A DNA stretch of 64,000 bases, from the NCBI GenBank assembly GCA_003522145.1, contig DPGD01000045.1, positions 1-64,000 of the forward strand, read 5' to 3'. Positions 16,376-25,210 of the stretch are shown in pieces. Position 1 is the first letter of the stretch. Each line of letters begins with the position of its first letter. Source of the stretch: Clostridiales bacterium. GTDB lineage: Bacteria > Bacillota > Clostridia > Oscillospirales > CAG-272. Under the pieces are notes generated by a model. The model had not been told where the DNA came from, did no database searches, and saw nothing but the letters and a program-made list of their open reading frames with translations. The position numbers and the translations under genes were made by a program.

Positions 16376-17392
16376 ATGAAGATTCCAATGAATTTTCAGG
16401 ATCAACTGATTCTGGCTCCCATGGCGGGAGTGAGCGACTACAGCTTTCGGAAGCTGTGTGTGCTTTGGGGGGCAGATTACTGCGTTACAGAAATGATTTC
16501 CGCCAAGGCGCTGTGCTTCGGCGATCGGAAAACAGCGGTGTTGGCCCGGGTTCTGAAGGAGGAACTGCCTCTTTCCGTACAGATTTTCGGTTCCGAACCG
16601 GAAATTGTGCATAAGGCGGCGAAACTCCTGTCTACCGGTAATTATCCCCATTGCATGAGCGACTGCCTGCCCACCGCCATAGATTTCAATATGGGGTGCC
16701 CGGTACATAAAGTGATTTCAAACGGAGAAGGCAGCGCACTTCTGAAGGATGAGCAACGGGCAAAGGAAGTGTTGGAGGCTTTGGTGGAGGGTTCGGCATT
16801 GCCGGTAACGGTGAAAATTCGGGCAGGCTTCGATTCCGCACACCGGAATGCACCGGAAATAGCCGCCATAGCGGAGAAGGCAGGAGTTTCGGCTGTCTGC
16901 GTCCACGGCAGAACGAGAGATCAGCTGTACCGTCCGGGAGTGGACTATGAGATCATCCGACAGGTCAAACAGACGGTGAGCATTCCGGTTATCGGCAACG
17001 GAGACATCTTTTCGCCAGAGGACGCCTTAAGAATGAAGGAAAAAACCGGTTGCGACGGTCTGATGATCGCACGGGGAGCCTGCGGCAATCCCTTCCTTTT
17101 TTCTTTTGTGAAGGCGGCACTCCGGGGACAGACCTCTCGGGAGGTGGGTGTGGCGGAACGGATGCAGACCGCCAAAAAGCATTTGGAATGGCTGATTGCC
17201 GATAAGGGAGAGCGCACCGGGTTGTATGAAGCCCGAAAGCATATTGCCTGGTATATCAAAGGCTTGCCCGGCGCCCCTGCTTTCAGAGACAGAATCAATC
17301 GGACGGACAACCTGGAAGAGCTGTTTGATATATTGAATTGCATTACGGATTGTTCACAAAAACTTAACACACAATCCGGCATACATACTTGA
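16376..17392 (+). CDS. dusB: tRNA-dihydrouridine synthase
   Basis: A flavin enzyme that reduces uridines in the tRNA D loop with NADPH. The 338-residue TIM barrel starts with LILAPMAGVSDYSFRKLC, has the catalytic Cys at C108 in FNMGCPVHKV, and the FMN phosphate-binding end (VIGNGDIFS then GCDGLMIARGACGNPF). AGAAGGAG precedes the ATG. It lies 84 bases after rnpB and may be partly read from the rnpB promoter, which would join two tRNA-maturation functions. The subgroup name is by similarity; B is most usual in Firmicutes. Confidence 0.93.
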   Translation: MKIPMNFQDQLILAPMAGVSDYSFRKLCVLWGADYCVTEMISAKALCFGDRKTAVLARVLKEELPLSVQIFGSEPEIVHKAAKLLSTGNYPHCMSDCLPTAIDFNMGCPVHKVISNGEGSALLKDEQRAKEVLEALVEGSALPVTVKIRAGFDSAHRNAPEIAAIAEKAGVSAVCVHGRTRDQLYRPGVDYEIIRQVKQTVSIPVIGNGDIFSPEDALRMKEKTGCDGLMIARGACGNPFLFSFVKAALRGQTSREVGVAERMQTAKKHLEWLIADKGERTGLYEARKHIAWYIKGLPGAPAFRDRINRTDNLEELFDILNCITDCSQKLNTQSGIHT

Positions 17393-17417
17393 TATTTCGT
17401 CACATTTTCTGTATACT
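17389..17417 (+). promoter_or_regulatory. Sigma-A promoter of the papain-like lipoprotein gene
   Basis: TTGATA (17389-17394, overlapping the dusB stop) and TATACT (17412-17417) have a 17-base spacer, 64 bases before the gene. Confidence 0.75.
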
Positions 17418-17480
17418 TACCAAGGAAATTATGAATTTTGCGCTATAACTGTTAAAAATTACAAAGAAAGGTTATTCATT

Positions 17481-19730
17481 ATGAAAAAACTGGTAGCATT
17501 CATTCTGACTCTTCTGATGCTGGCTTCCGTCTTCGGAGCCTGCGGAAAATCGGTCACGACCGCAGGAAACACCGAGACGACCTCCGATGGAAATGAGAAA
17601 AGCACTTCTGAAACGACCACGCCGGAATATGAGGACATCTATGTGGATGACGATGACCGTTCGGATGTTCCGGTGATCGTGGAGCATGAGATGCTGCCGG
17701 AGGAAAAGATTCCTTCCAGCTTTTCGCTGATCGGCACCACCCATCTGCCTCCCATCGACAATCAGGGATCCTTGGGCACCTGTGCTTCTCAAAGCATTAC
17801 TTATACCCAGCTTACCAATGCCGTTTCCAGATATTTGCATTCCAAGGATCCGGACATCAAATGGGATCCTTCTTCGGGCGACGAAAAAACTATTTTTGCA
17901 CCGAAGTTTACATACAATTTTTCCGGTTCCGGCACGGCGTGGGTTTATAATATTATCAAGGACCACGGCGCTCTGACCCTGGACAGATGCAAATTTGCCA
18001 GCAACAACGGATACAAATTTGGAGACCAGTCCTACAACCGGGAGAAGCAGACGATTTCCTGGCCTACCAACAGCGGGGATATGGAAAAGGCGCTGAACTA
18101 TCGGATCAACGATTACGAGCAGATCTGGCTGAAGACGGTCAGCGATAAGCTGACGACCAGCGACGAGGGCAAGGATTTGCTTTACAAGATCAAGGATGCC
18201 ATTGTGCAGGGCAATGTGGTGGTTACCGGCGGATTCTCCAGCAGCTGGCGGTATTTGTCCCAGAGCGATATTAAAAGGAGCGGTCTGGACGCTGACAACG
18301 ATATGGTTGCAGTCTGGTGTAACGGAACCAACGGCGGGCACCAGGTGTCCATCGTAGGTTATGATGATGACTTTACCTGTATTTTCGACGGCGTGAAAAT
18401 GAAGGGCGCATTCAAGGTGGCCAATTCCTGGGGCAACTGGGGGGATAACGGCTACTTCTGGGTCATGTATGATGCAGTGAACAGGGTCTCGGCACACGAG
18501 GAGCTGAACGACAAGAAAAAGTATGAGAACCGGACGGTGGCCTTAGACCAATTCTGCTTTATCTATTGGGAAAAGGATATAGTGGCGGAAATGCCTCAGG
18601 CCTATGTGACCCTGAAGCTGAGCGCCAAGAACCGGGAAGGCTTTTATGTGGAACTGAGCCGTACCGATTCTACCGATACGGCCAAGGCCTACATTCCCTA
18701 TCTGTTTACCTACGGCGACAATTTCGAGGGTATTCACAGCCACAGCTTTTTTAAGGACGGCGAGAGTACGGTGACTTTCGGCGGTACGGTGGACGCAAAA
18801 AAGGCTGAAACGGGGTATATGACCTTTGGGTATAATACATTGACCGAGAGCGCATGCTCCTTTGAGGACTTTTTGTGGGGGTTGAATCTGACGGTGATCG
18901 ACGGTCCCGTGACGATTGAGAAGATCAGCCTGTACGACGGAGACGGAAAGCTCCGTGCGGAGATTGTTCCTCCTGAAGAGAGCAAAACGGTCAGCATGGG
19001 TGCCGTCAGCTTTGTGTTTGACGCAGGAAGCGACCCCAAATCCAACCACGATGTGGGCTCCTATAAATTCAAAAACAGCGCTTCCGGTCTGTATATCTCT
19101 CCCGATGCGGATTCGGCTCTGCGGATTTCCTCCGACAGCAATCCGCTGAACGCCACCGAGCTTGAGGTACAGTTTGATCTGGTGAACAGAAATCATGTGA
19201 TTCATCTGGGCGGAAAGCAGTATATTCTGGATATTCGGGACAAGACGATCGCAGACGGCGTGGATGTCAAATTCAACGCATACAACAAGCGCAGAAACAC
19301 CCAGACCTGGAAGGTGGTTCGATTGGAAGACGGCAGTTACAACATTCGTCTTGCCGCCGATACACGCTATGCCCTTGGTATGGTGGACGGAAAGCCGGTT
19401 CTGGTTTCGGGCGTGGGAATCCGTGACTATGGCAACTGGATCCTCGAAAAGGCGGGAAATGAGAACATGACCGTGACCGTGCGCTGCAACAGCAACGGAA
19501 AACTGATGGCGGAAGGCCGTATTCCTACAGCCGACAAAGAGGAGTCGATTACCGTAACCGCCTACTCCTCCTCCGGCGAAAAGGTGAACAGCTGGAAGGT
19601 TCAGGGAGAAGGAGAATTGCGCACCCTTAGCTATGAGCTTACCGGTCTGACAGCGGGAACCTATTGCTTCACATTCACCGACAGCAAAGGAAAAGAGGTT
19701 TCGGCTTCCTATATTGCCTTGGTAAAGTAA
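17481..19730 (+). CDS. Secreted papain-like cysteine peptidase lipoprotein with ricin-type trefoil
   Basis: The 749-residue protein has a lipoprotein signal (lipobox around C21, SVFGAC), then a Ser/Thr/Glu-rich linker. A C1-family peptidase domain spans about residues 80-335: the Gln and catalytic Cys are in PIDNQGSLGTCASQS (C101), His in GGHQVSIVGYDDD (H287) and Asn in VANSWGNWGDNGYFW (N315). A beta-sandwich segment follows, then a ricin-like beta trefoil (about 525-660) with repeated Q-x-W-like motifs, and a C-terminal domain. It should be anchored outside the cell, degrading proteins or peptides while the trefoil binds carbohydrate. No prodomain is evident. It is a single-gene unit. Confidence 0.88.
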   Translation: MKKLVAFILTLLMLASVFGACGKSVTTAGNTETTSDGNEKSTSETTTPEYEDIYVDDDDRSDVPVIVEHEMLPEEKIPSSFSLIGTTHLPPIDNQGSLGTCASQSITYTQLTNAVSRYLHSKDPDIKWDPSSGDEKTIFAPKFTYNFSGSGTAWVYNIIKDHGALTLDRCKFASNNGYKFGDQSYNREKQTISWPTNSGDMEKALNYRINDYEQIWLKTVSDKLTTSDEGKDLLYKIKDAIVQGNVVVTGGFSSSWRYLSQSDIKRSGLDADNDMVAVWCNGTNGGHQVSIVGYDDDFTCIFDGVKMKGAFKVANSWGNWGDNGYFWVMYDAVNRVSAHEELNDKKKYENRTVALDQFCFIYWEKDIVAEMPQAYVTLKLSAKNREGFYVELSRTDSTDTAKAYIPYLFTYGDNFEGIHSHSFFKDGESTVTFGGTVDAKKAETGYMTFGYNTLTESACSFEDFLWGLNLTVIDGPVTIEKISLYDGDGKLRAEIVPPEESKTVSMGAVSFVFDAGSDPKSNHDVGSYKFKNSASGLYISPDADSALRISSDSNPLNATELEVQFDLVNRNHVIHLGGKQYILDIRDKTIADGVDVKFNAYNKRRNTQTWKVVRLEDGSYNIRLAADTRYALGMVDGKPVLVSGVGIRDYGNWILEKAGNENMTVTVRCNSNGKLMAEGRIPTADKEESITVTAYSSSGEKVNSWKVQGEGELRTLSYELTGLTAGTYCFTFTDSKGKEVSASYIALVK

Positions 19731-19762
19731 ATTTCCGGAAGAGAGAGCAAATAGAATTGCAG

Positions 19763-19809
19763 GCAGGACTGTGTGGATCGGTCTTTCGATCAGGCAGTCC
19801 TGCTTTTTT
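19763..19809 (+). terminator. Terminator after the cysteine peptidase gene
   Basis: GCAGGACTG (19763-19771) pairs perfectly with CAGTCCTGC (19795-19803), with a long inner loop, and is followed by TTTTTT. Confidence 0.85.
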
Positions 19810-19865
19810 GCCTTTTTGTGTCCTGCTTTTCAGAGGAGGGACCTGAAAAACGGACATAAAAAATA

Positions 19866-19894
19866 TTGCATTCCGCAGAATATTGTGGTATGAT
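19866..19894 (+). promoter_or_regulatory. Sigma-A promoter of ligA-obgE
   Basis: TTGCAT (19866-19871) and TATGAT (19889-19894) are 17 bases apart, 30 bases before ligA. Confidence 0.75.
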
Positions 19895-19923
19895 AAGTCG
19901 ATGAAACCGAGTGAGGTGGAGCA

Positions 19924-21912
19924 ATGAGCGATTTGGAAAAGATCCGATTTCTGCGGCAACAGGTGGAGTATCACCGGAGAAAATACTATCTTGAGGACGC
20001 ACCGGAAATTTCCGATGCGGAATTTGACCGGATGTATCGGGAACTGGAGGAGCTTGAAAAGGCCCATCCGGAGTTTCATGATGAGAATTCACCGATTTAC
20101 CGTGTAGGCGGGGTGGCATTGGATAAATTTCAGAAGCACATCCACACGGTACCCCTGAAAAGTCTTTCGGATGTGTTTTCCTTTGGGGAACTGGAGGAGT
20201 TTCTTTCAAGAACCGCCGGATGCGGTAACTACACGGTGGAGAAGAAGATCGACGGACTGTCGGTGGCCTTGATCTATAAGGACGGTCGGTTTGTTTCAGG
20301 CGCAACCAGAGGAGACGGAGCGGTCGGAGAGGATGTGAGCGGCAATCTGCGCACTATTGCTTCCATTCCCATGACCATTCCCTATACCGGATATCTGGAG
20401 GTACGGGGAGAGGTCTATATGCCGAAAGCCTCTTTTGAGAAGCTGAATGCCCAACGGGAAAATGCGGGCGAGCCCTTGTTTGCCAATCCCCGGAATGCCG
20501 CCGCAGGTTCTTTGCGGCAGTTGGACCCCAAGGTGACGGCCAAGCGGAATCTGGACATTCTGGTGTTCAATCTGCAAAAGTGCGACAGAAGCTTTGAAAC
20601 CCATGCCCAGACGCTGGATTTCATTTCCTCCTGCGGTTTTCATGTTTTAGATTACCGGGTGGCTCAAAACAAAGAAGAGGTGGAAGAAGAAATCGAAGCC
20701 ATCGGTCGGGAGCGCCAGGGACTTTCCTTTGATATCGACGGTGCGGTAGTCAAAATCAACGATCTGGCCATGAGGGAAAAAATCGGGGAAGGCACCAATG
20801 TTCCGAAATGGGCAGTCGCCTATAAATTCCCTCCGGAGCAGAAGCCCACCAAGCTTTTGAGCATTGAAGTTCAGGTGGGGAGAACCGGAGTCTTGACACC
20901 GGCGGCCAATCTGGTGCCGGTAAACCTGGCCGGCTCAACGGTCAGCAGGGCCACTTTGCACAACATCGACAATATCCGGGAAAAGGACATTCGCGTGGGC
21001 GATACCGTGGTGATTCAGAAGGCGGGCGACATCATCCCGGAGGTGGTTTGTTCGGTGAAGGATGAGGCCCATTTTGCCCGTCTGGTTTATGAAATGCCGG
21101 CGGTTTGTCCTTCCTGCGGGGAAAAGGTCATCCGCATCGAGGGAGAATCCAAGACCATGTGCACCAACAGCGCCTGCCCGGCGCAAAGGCAGAGGTCCAT
21201 TGAACATTTTGCATCCAAAGACGCCATGAATATTGAGGGATTGGGGCCTGCCGCCGTCAAAGCGCTTTTGGATTCTCGATTGATCTCCACGATTTCGGAC
21301 CTGTATACGCTGGAGGAAGGTCAGTTAATTTCCTTAGAGCGCATGGGGAAGAAATCCGCCGAGAATCTGCTATCCTCCATTGAAAAGTCCAAGGAAGCAG
21401 GATTGGCCCGGCTGATTTATGCTCTTGGTATACCGAATGTGGGCGAGAAGGCCGGAAAAGCTCTTGCAAAGGTCTATGGGGACATTGAAAGGCTCTTTTG
21501 TGCCACAAAAGAGGAGATTTCTGCCATTGAGGATTTCGGCGCTGTGACGGCTGAGTGTGTTGTCAGTTATTTTTCTCACCCCCAGACAAGGATGCTGATC
21601 GAAGGGCTCAAAAAAGCCGGTGTAAAGACCAAAGAGGAGCCGGTTGAAAAGGGCGGAGCCTTTGAAGGGAAGACCTTTGTGCTCACCGGCACTTTGCCGA
21701 CCCTGAAGCGTGCACAGGCGGGGGCACTGATCGAGCAGTTGGGAGGAAAAACCTCTTCTTCGGTGTCAAAGCTCACCGACTATGTGCTCGCAGGAGAGGA
21801 GGCAGGCTCCAAGCTGACCAAGGCCCAAAGCCTGAATATACCGATCATTGACGAGGAGACCTTTCTCGAAATGATTGAAAAAGCAAAGGAGCAAAGCAAA
21901 AATGCTGATTGA
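19924..21912 (+). CDS. ligA: NAD-dependent DNA ligase
   Basis: Seals nicks in DNA replication and repair using NAD. The 662 residues have the full domain order: Ia (NAD-binding, YHRRKYY), adenylation domain with the nucleophilic lysine K108 in KIDG, OB fold, a four-Cys zinc finger (CPSCG and CTNSACPAQ), helix-hairpin-helix repeats (LGIPNVGEKAGKALA) and a C-terminal BRCT domain (GKTFVLTGTLPTLKR). A GAGGTGG site precedes the ATG. The end overlaps obgE by 11 bases. Confidence 0.97.
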   Translation: MSDLEKIRFLRQQVEYHRRKYYLEDAPEISDAEFDRMYRELEELEKAHPEFHDENSPIYRVGGVALDKFQKHIHTVPLKSLSDVFSFGELEEFLSRTAGCGNYTVEKKIDGLSVALIYKDGRFVSGATRGDGAVGEDVSGNLRTIASIPMTIPYTGYLEVRGEVYMPKASFEKLNAQRENAGEPLFANPRNAAAGSLRQLDPKVTAKRNLDILVFNLQKCDRSFETHAQTLDFISSCGFHVLDYRVAQNKEEVEEEIEAIGRERQGLSFDIDGAVVKINDLAMREKIGEGTNVPKWAVAYKFPPEQKPTKLLSIEVQVGRTGVLTPAANLVPVNLAGSTVSRATLHNIDNIREKDIRVGDTVVIQKAGDIIPEVVCSVKDEAHFARLVYEMPAVCPSCGEKVIRIEGESKTMCTNSACPAQRQRSIEHFASKDAMNIEGLGPAAVKALLDSRLISTISDLYTLEEGQLISLERMGKKSAENLLSSIEKSKEAGLARLIYALGIPNVGEKAGKALAKVYGDIERLFCATKEEISAIEDFGAVTAECVVSYFSHPQTRMLIEGLKKAGVKTKEEPVEKGGAFEGKTFVLTGTLPTLKRAQAGALIEQLGGKTSSSVSKLTDYVLAGEEAGSKLTKAQSLNIPIIDEETFLEMIEKAKEQSKNAD

Positions 21913-23185
21913 TCATGTGAAGATCTATGTGAAGGCCGGCGACGGCGGAAACGGAGCCGGTTCCTTCCATAGAGAAAAATATGTAGCTCAGGGAGGCCCT
22001 GACGGAGGCGACGGCGGAAACGGAGGGAATGTGGTGCTCTATGTGGACACCGGGGACAATACCCTCTTAAAATACAAGTATAAGCACAAGTTTGTTGCGG
22101 AAGGCGGGGGCAACGGCAAGGGAGACAAGTTTCACGGAGCCAACGGCGCCGATTTAAGACTGCCGGTTCCGCCCGGAACGGTGGTCAAGGACCCTGAAAG
22201 CGGTCTGGTCATCAAGGATTTGTCCGACCCTACGGAAGAGTTTGTGCTTTGTAAAGGCGGGAAAGGCGGATGGGGCAACCGGCACTTTGCCACGCCCACA
22301 AGGCAGGTTCCCCGTTTTGCCAAAAACGGCATCAGAGGCGAAGAGCGGGAGGTGCTCTTGGAGCTGAAGATGCTGGCAGATGTGGGGTTGGTGGGCTTGC
22401 CCAATGTGGGAAAATCCTCGATTCTTTCAAGAATCAGCGAGGCAAGACCCAGAATTGCCAACTATCATTTCACCACGCTGACGCCCAATCTGGGGGTGGT
22501 GAGAACCGGAGAAGGAAAGGGGTTCGTGGCCGCAGACATTCCGGGACTGGTGGAGGGCGCCTCTGAAGGAGTCGGACTGGGACATGATTTTCTGCGACAT
22601 GTAGACCGCTGCCGGTTGCTGGTTCATGTGGTGGATGTGTCTATGGCGGAGGGAAGAGACCCGGTCACCGACATAGAGACGATCAACAGGGAACTGCTTT
22701 CCTACGATGAAACGCTGGCCGCCCGCCCTCAGATCATTGCCGCAAACAAGTGCGATGCTATTGATGAAGAACTGTTTGACCGGAAGGCCTTTGAAGCCTA
22801 TGTCAAGGAACGGGGATGGCAATTGATTTATGTGTCGGCTGTCACCGGAAAGAATGTGGATTTGTTGGTTTCCGCCGTTTCCAAAATGCTGGAGGAACTG
22901 CCGGAAATGGTGGTTTACGACAGCGAACTGGACATTCATGCACCGGTCCTTCCTTCGGAAGATCAGCGAAAGCTGGATATTTGTCAGGAAAACGGAGTGT
23001 TCTATGTGGAGGGCGAGTGGCTCTATAACCTGATGGGCTCGATCAATTTTGATGACCGGGAGTCTCTGATGTACTTTCAGAGAGTATTGCGCACTGCGGG
23101 AGTAATCACCGCTCTGGAAGCCGCAGGATGTGAGGACGGAGATACGGTCAGTATGTACGATTTGGAATTTGATTTTGTAAAATAA
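21902..23185 (+). CDS. obgE: GTPase ObgE/CgtA
   Basis: An essential GTPase of 50S ribosome assembly and stress control. The Gly-rich Obg domain (YVKAGDGGNGAGSFHREK) is followed by the G domain with GLPNVGKSS (G1), ADIPGLVEGASEG (G3) and NKCD (G4), then a C-terminal OCT domain. I start at the ATG at 21902 (MLIDHVKIYV), preceded by AAAGGAG inside ligA; a start 27 bases earlier lacks a site. The 427 residues are a standard length. It is co-transcribed with ligA. Confidence 0.95.
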   Translation: MLIDHVKIYVKAGDGGNGAGSFHREKYVAQGGPDGGDGGNGGNVVLYVDTGDNTLLKYKYKHKFVAEGGGNGKGDKFHGANGADLRLPVPPGTVVKDPESGLVIKDLSDPTEEFVLCKGGKGGWGNRHFATPTRQVPRFAKNGIRGEEREVLLELKMLADVGLVGLPNVGKSSILSRISEARPRIANYHFTTLTPNLGVVRTGEGKGFVAADIPGLVEGASEGVGLGHDFLRHVDRCRLLVHVVDVSMAEGRDPVTDIETINRELLSYDETLAARPQIIAANKCDAIDEELFDRKAFEAYVKERGWQLIYVSAVTGKNVDLLVSAVSKMLEELPEMVVYDSELDIHAPVLPSEDQRKLDICQENGVFYVEGEWLYNLMGSINFDDRESLMYFQRVLRTAGVITALEAAGCEDGDTVSMYDLEFDFVK

Positions 23186-23195
23186 AGAAAAACTG

Positions 23196-23224
23196 TTGCA
23201 TTCAGACTATGAATGTGCTACAAT
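23196..23224 (+). promoter_or_regulatory. Sigma-A promoter of the MscS gene
   Basis: TTGCAT (23196-23201) and TACAAT (23219-23224) are 17 bases apart, 30 bases before the gene. Confidence 0.8.
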
Positions 23225-23254
23225 ATGGGGGTAGAGAACAAGGAGGTTCAAAAA

Positions 23255-24130
23255 ATGAATACACAACTATTATTTGAAGAGGCAGCGGCTGCTGCAGAGC
23301 AGACCGGCAGCTCTTCCGGTTCCGGCTTTTGGACGACGATCCTTACCTGGCTGACCCAGACAGGACTTCGGTTCCTGATTGCCATTGTTCTGCTGATTGT
23401 GGGTTGGATTCTGATCGGAAAGATTGCCGATAAGGTTGCCAAATCCAACAAGATTCAGAAGTACGATCCGATGCTGGCAGATTTTGTGGATAGCGGCATC
23501 AATATTGCCGCCAAGATCCTGCTGGTCGTGATCTGCGTGACTATCATGGGCGTGCCCAGTGCCTCCATTGCGGCCTTGATCGCCTCTTTTGGTGTGGCGA
23601 TCGGTCTGGCGCTTCAGGGAGGGCTGTCCAACATTGCCGGCGGAATCATGTTGCTGATTTTCCGGCCCTTCAAAATCGGAGACTATGTGGTTTCCGGAAG
23701 CTACGAAGGAACGGTTACCGGGATCAATATCTTTTATACCACCATGCGTACCGTGGATAACAAGAAGGTGTTGCTGCCGAACGGAACGCTTTCCAATGCG
23801 GCGCTGGTCAATGTGACCGCCGAGGATACCCGCCGTGTGGATCTGACCTACACCGTCAGCTTTGAATCGGACTTGGAGAAAACCAAGAAGGTGTTGCAGT
23901 TGGTGGCCAATTCGGACAGCCGTGTGCTGAAGGATCCGGCAGTATCCGTGGTCGTGGGCGACTATGCAGATGGGGCATACAAGGTTTCCGTTCGGAGCTG
24001 GTGCAAGACCAGCGACTATTGGGATGTGTACTTTTCCATGCAGGATAAGGTTCTGGCCGCATTTGATGCCAGCGGAATCGTTCTGGGACATCCGCACCTC
24101 AATGTGCATCTGGACAAACCCGAAAAGTGA
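23255..24130 (+). CDS. MscS-family small-conductance mechanosensitive channel
   Basis: A pressure-relief channel opened by membrane tension. The 291-residue protein has three hydrophobic segments, the Gly/Ala-rich pore helix (SIAALIASFGVAIGLALQGGLSNIAGG) and the cytoplasmic beta domain (RPFKIGDYVVSGSYEGTVTGI) ending in the mixed vestibule domain. I start at the ATG at 23255 after AAGGAGG; an ATG at 23213 has no site. It is monocistronic, flanked by its promoter and a terminator. Confidence 0.94.
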   Translation: MNTQLLFEEAAAAAEQTGSSSGSGFWTTILTWLTQTGLRFLIAIVLLIVGWILIGKIADKVAKSNKIQKYDPMLADFVDSGINIAAKILLVVICVTIMGVPSASIAALIASFGVAIGLALQGGLSNIAGGIMLLIFRPFKIGDYVVSGSYEGTVTGINIFYTTMRTVDNKKVLLPNGTLSNAALVNVTAEDTRRVDLTYTVSFESDLEKTKKVLQLVANSDSRVLKDPAVSVVVGDYADGAYKVSVRSWCKTSDYWDVYFSMQDKVLAAFDASGIVLGHPHLNVHLDKPEK

Positions 24131-24143
24131 TTATAAGGCAAAC

Positions 24144-24186
24144 AAAAGGGGCTACAGCAGACGGGGAGTCTGCGGTAGCTCCTTTT
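24144..24186. terminator. Bidirectional terminator between mscS and the AEC permease gene
   Basis: AAAAGGGGCTAC (24144-24155) pairs with GTAGCTCCTTTT (24175-24186), and an inner stem GCAGAC/GTCTGC extends it. Runs of A and T on both sides let it serve the two converging genes. Confidence 0.8.
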
Positions 24187-24191
24187 ACAGT

Positions 24192-25112
24192 TCACAATAA
24201 AAGACAAATCAAGGGCACGGTCACAATGCTGGAGGCGGTGCCCAGCAAAACCATGTTTGCGGCCGATTCCTGACCCTGCCCTAAAATTTCGGCATAATTC
24301 TGAACAAGGCTCGCAACAGGGCAGGCACAGAGAATAACCAAAGTGGTTTTCAAGGCATTGTCCAAAGGCAGGAACAGAAGGATCAGAAAAACCAGAAGCG
24401 GATACACGATCTGATTGAGAAATACTGCAAAGTATTGCCTCCAATTTCCGAAAATCCGACGGAAGGGAATGGTTGCCAAACGCATTCCGAGAATCATCAT
24501 GCAAAGAGGAGTGGACATTCTGCCGACCAGCGAGATGGCGTCAAGAAGCATATCCGGAATGGTGAATTCGGTAAAATAGAAGGGAAGGGCAACAAGAAAG
24601 CCGATCGTGTTGGGGGTGATGAATATCTTTTTTAGCGAGATGTACTTCCGGTCCAAAGAAATGATATAAAGTCCCAGCGACCAGCCGATCATATTCATGC
24701 CCAGAGCGAAAATGCTGGAATAAATCACCGCCTCCGGGCAGTCCGGAAGAAGTTTTTCAAGAAGCGGTACGCCAAAGAAGCCGCAATTGCTGAACACAGA
24801 GGCCACACAGACAAGCCGCCAGAGCACATCGCTCCTTTTTTTTCGGAAAAGCTGAAAGCAGAGGAGTATCGGAAGGGTCTGGAGCACCAGAGACAAAAGG
24901 AAGCACCAACCGAAGTTTCCGAGAGTATCCGGGGAGTATTTGATCTTTCCGAAGGTGTAAATCACCAGGCATGGCTGACAGACATACAAAAGAACCTTGG
25001 AAAAATTCACAATATGGTCGGCTTTGATCGAGCCTGTTTTTACTAAAAGAAAGCCGGGGAAGGCATAAAGAAGCATCACTGCCACGGCAGAGAGCGTGAT
25101 GAAAAAGCTCAT
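24192..25112 (-). CDS. AEC (auxin efflux carrier) family permease
   Basis: A transporter of the family that exports or exchanges small organic acids such as malate in bacteria. The 306 residues form about ten hydrophobic segments in two halves. The first starts MSFFITLSAVAVMLLYAFPGFLLVKTG and the second contains RMSTPLCMMILGMRLATIPF. I start at the ATG at 25112 with GGAAAACC upstream; the longer frame to 25292 is antisense to the FAD gene end and has no family resemblance. The real substrate is not visible in the sequence. Confidence 0.88.
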   Translation of the reverse strand: MSFFITLSAVAVMLLYAFPGFLLVKTGSIKADHIVNFSKVLLYVCQPCLVIYTFGKIKYSPDTLGNFGWCFLLSLVLQTLPILLCFQLFRKKRSDVLWRLVCVASVFSNCGFFGVPLLEKLLPDCPEAVIYSSIFALGMNMIGWSLGLYIISLDRKYISLKKIFITPNTIGFLVALPFYFTEFTIPDMLLDAISLVGRMSTPLCMMILGMRLATIPFRRIFGNWRQYFAVFLNQIVYPLLVFLILLFLPLDNALKTTLVILCACPVASLVQNYAEILGQGQESAANMVLLGTASSIVTVPLICLLL

Positions 25113-25210
25113 GGTTTTCCGGCTGACAACAGCCTGTCCTTTCTTTAAATGGCACGAAAGAAACACCGAAGGGTATTCGGTGTCTCTCGGTTCCGTTTCG
25201 TCTGGTTTCC

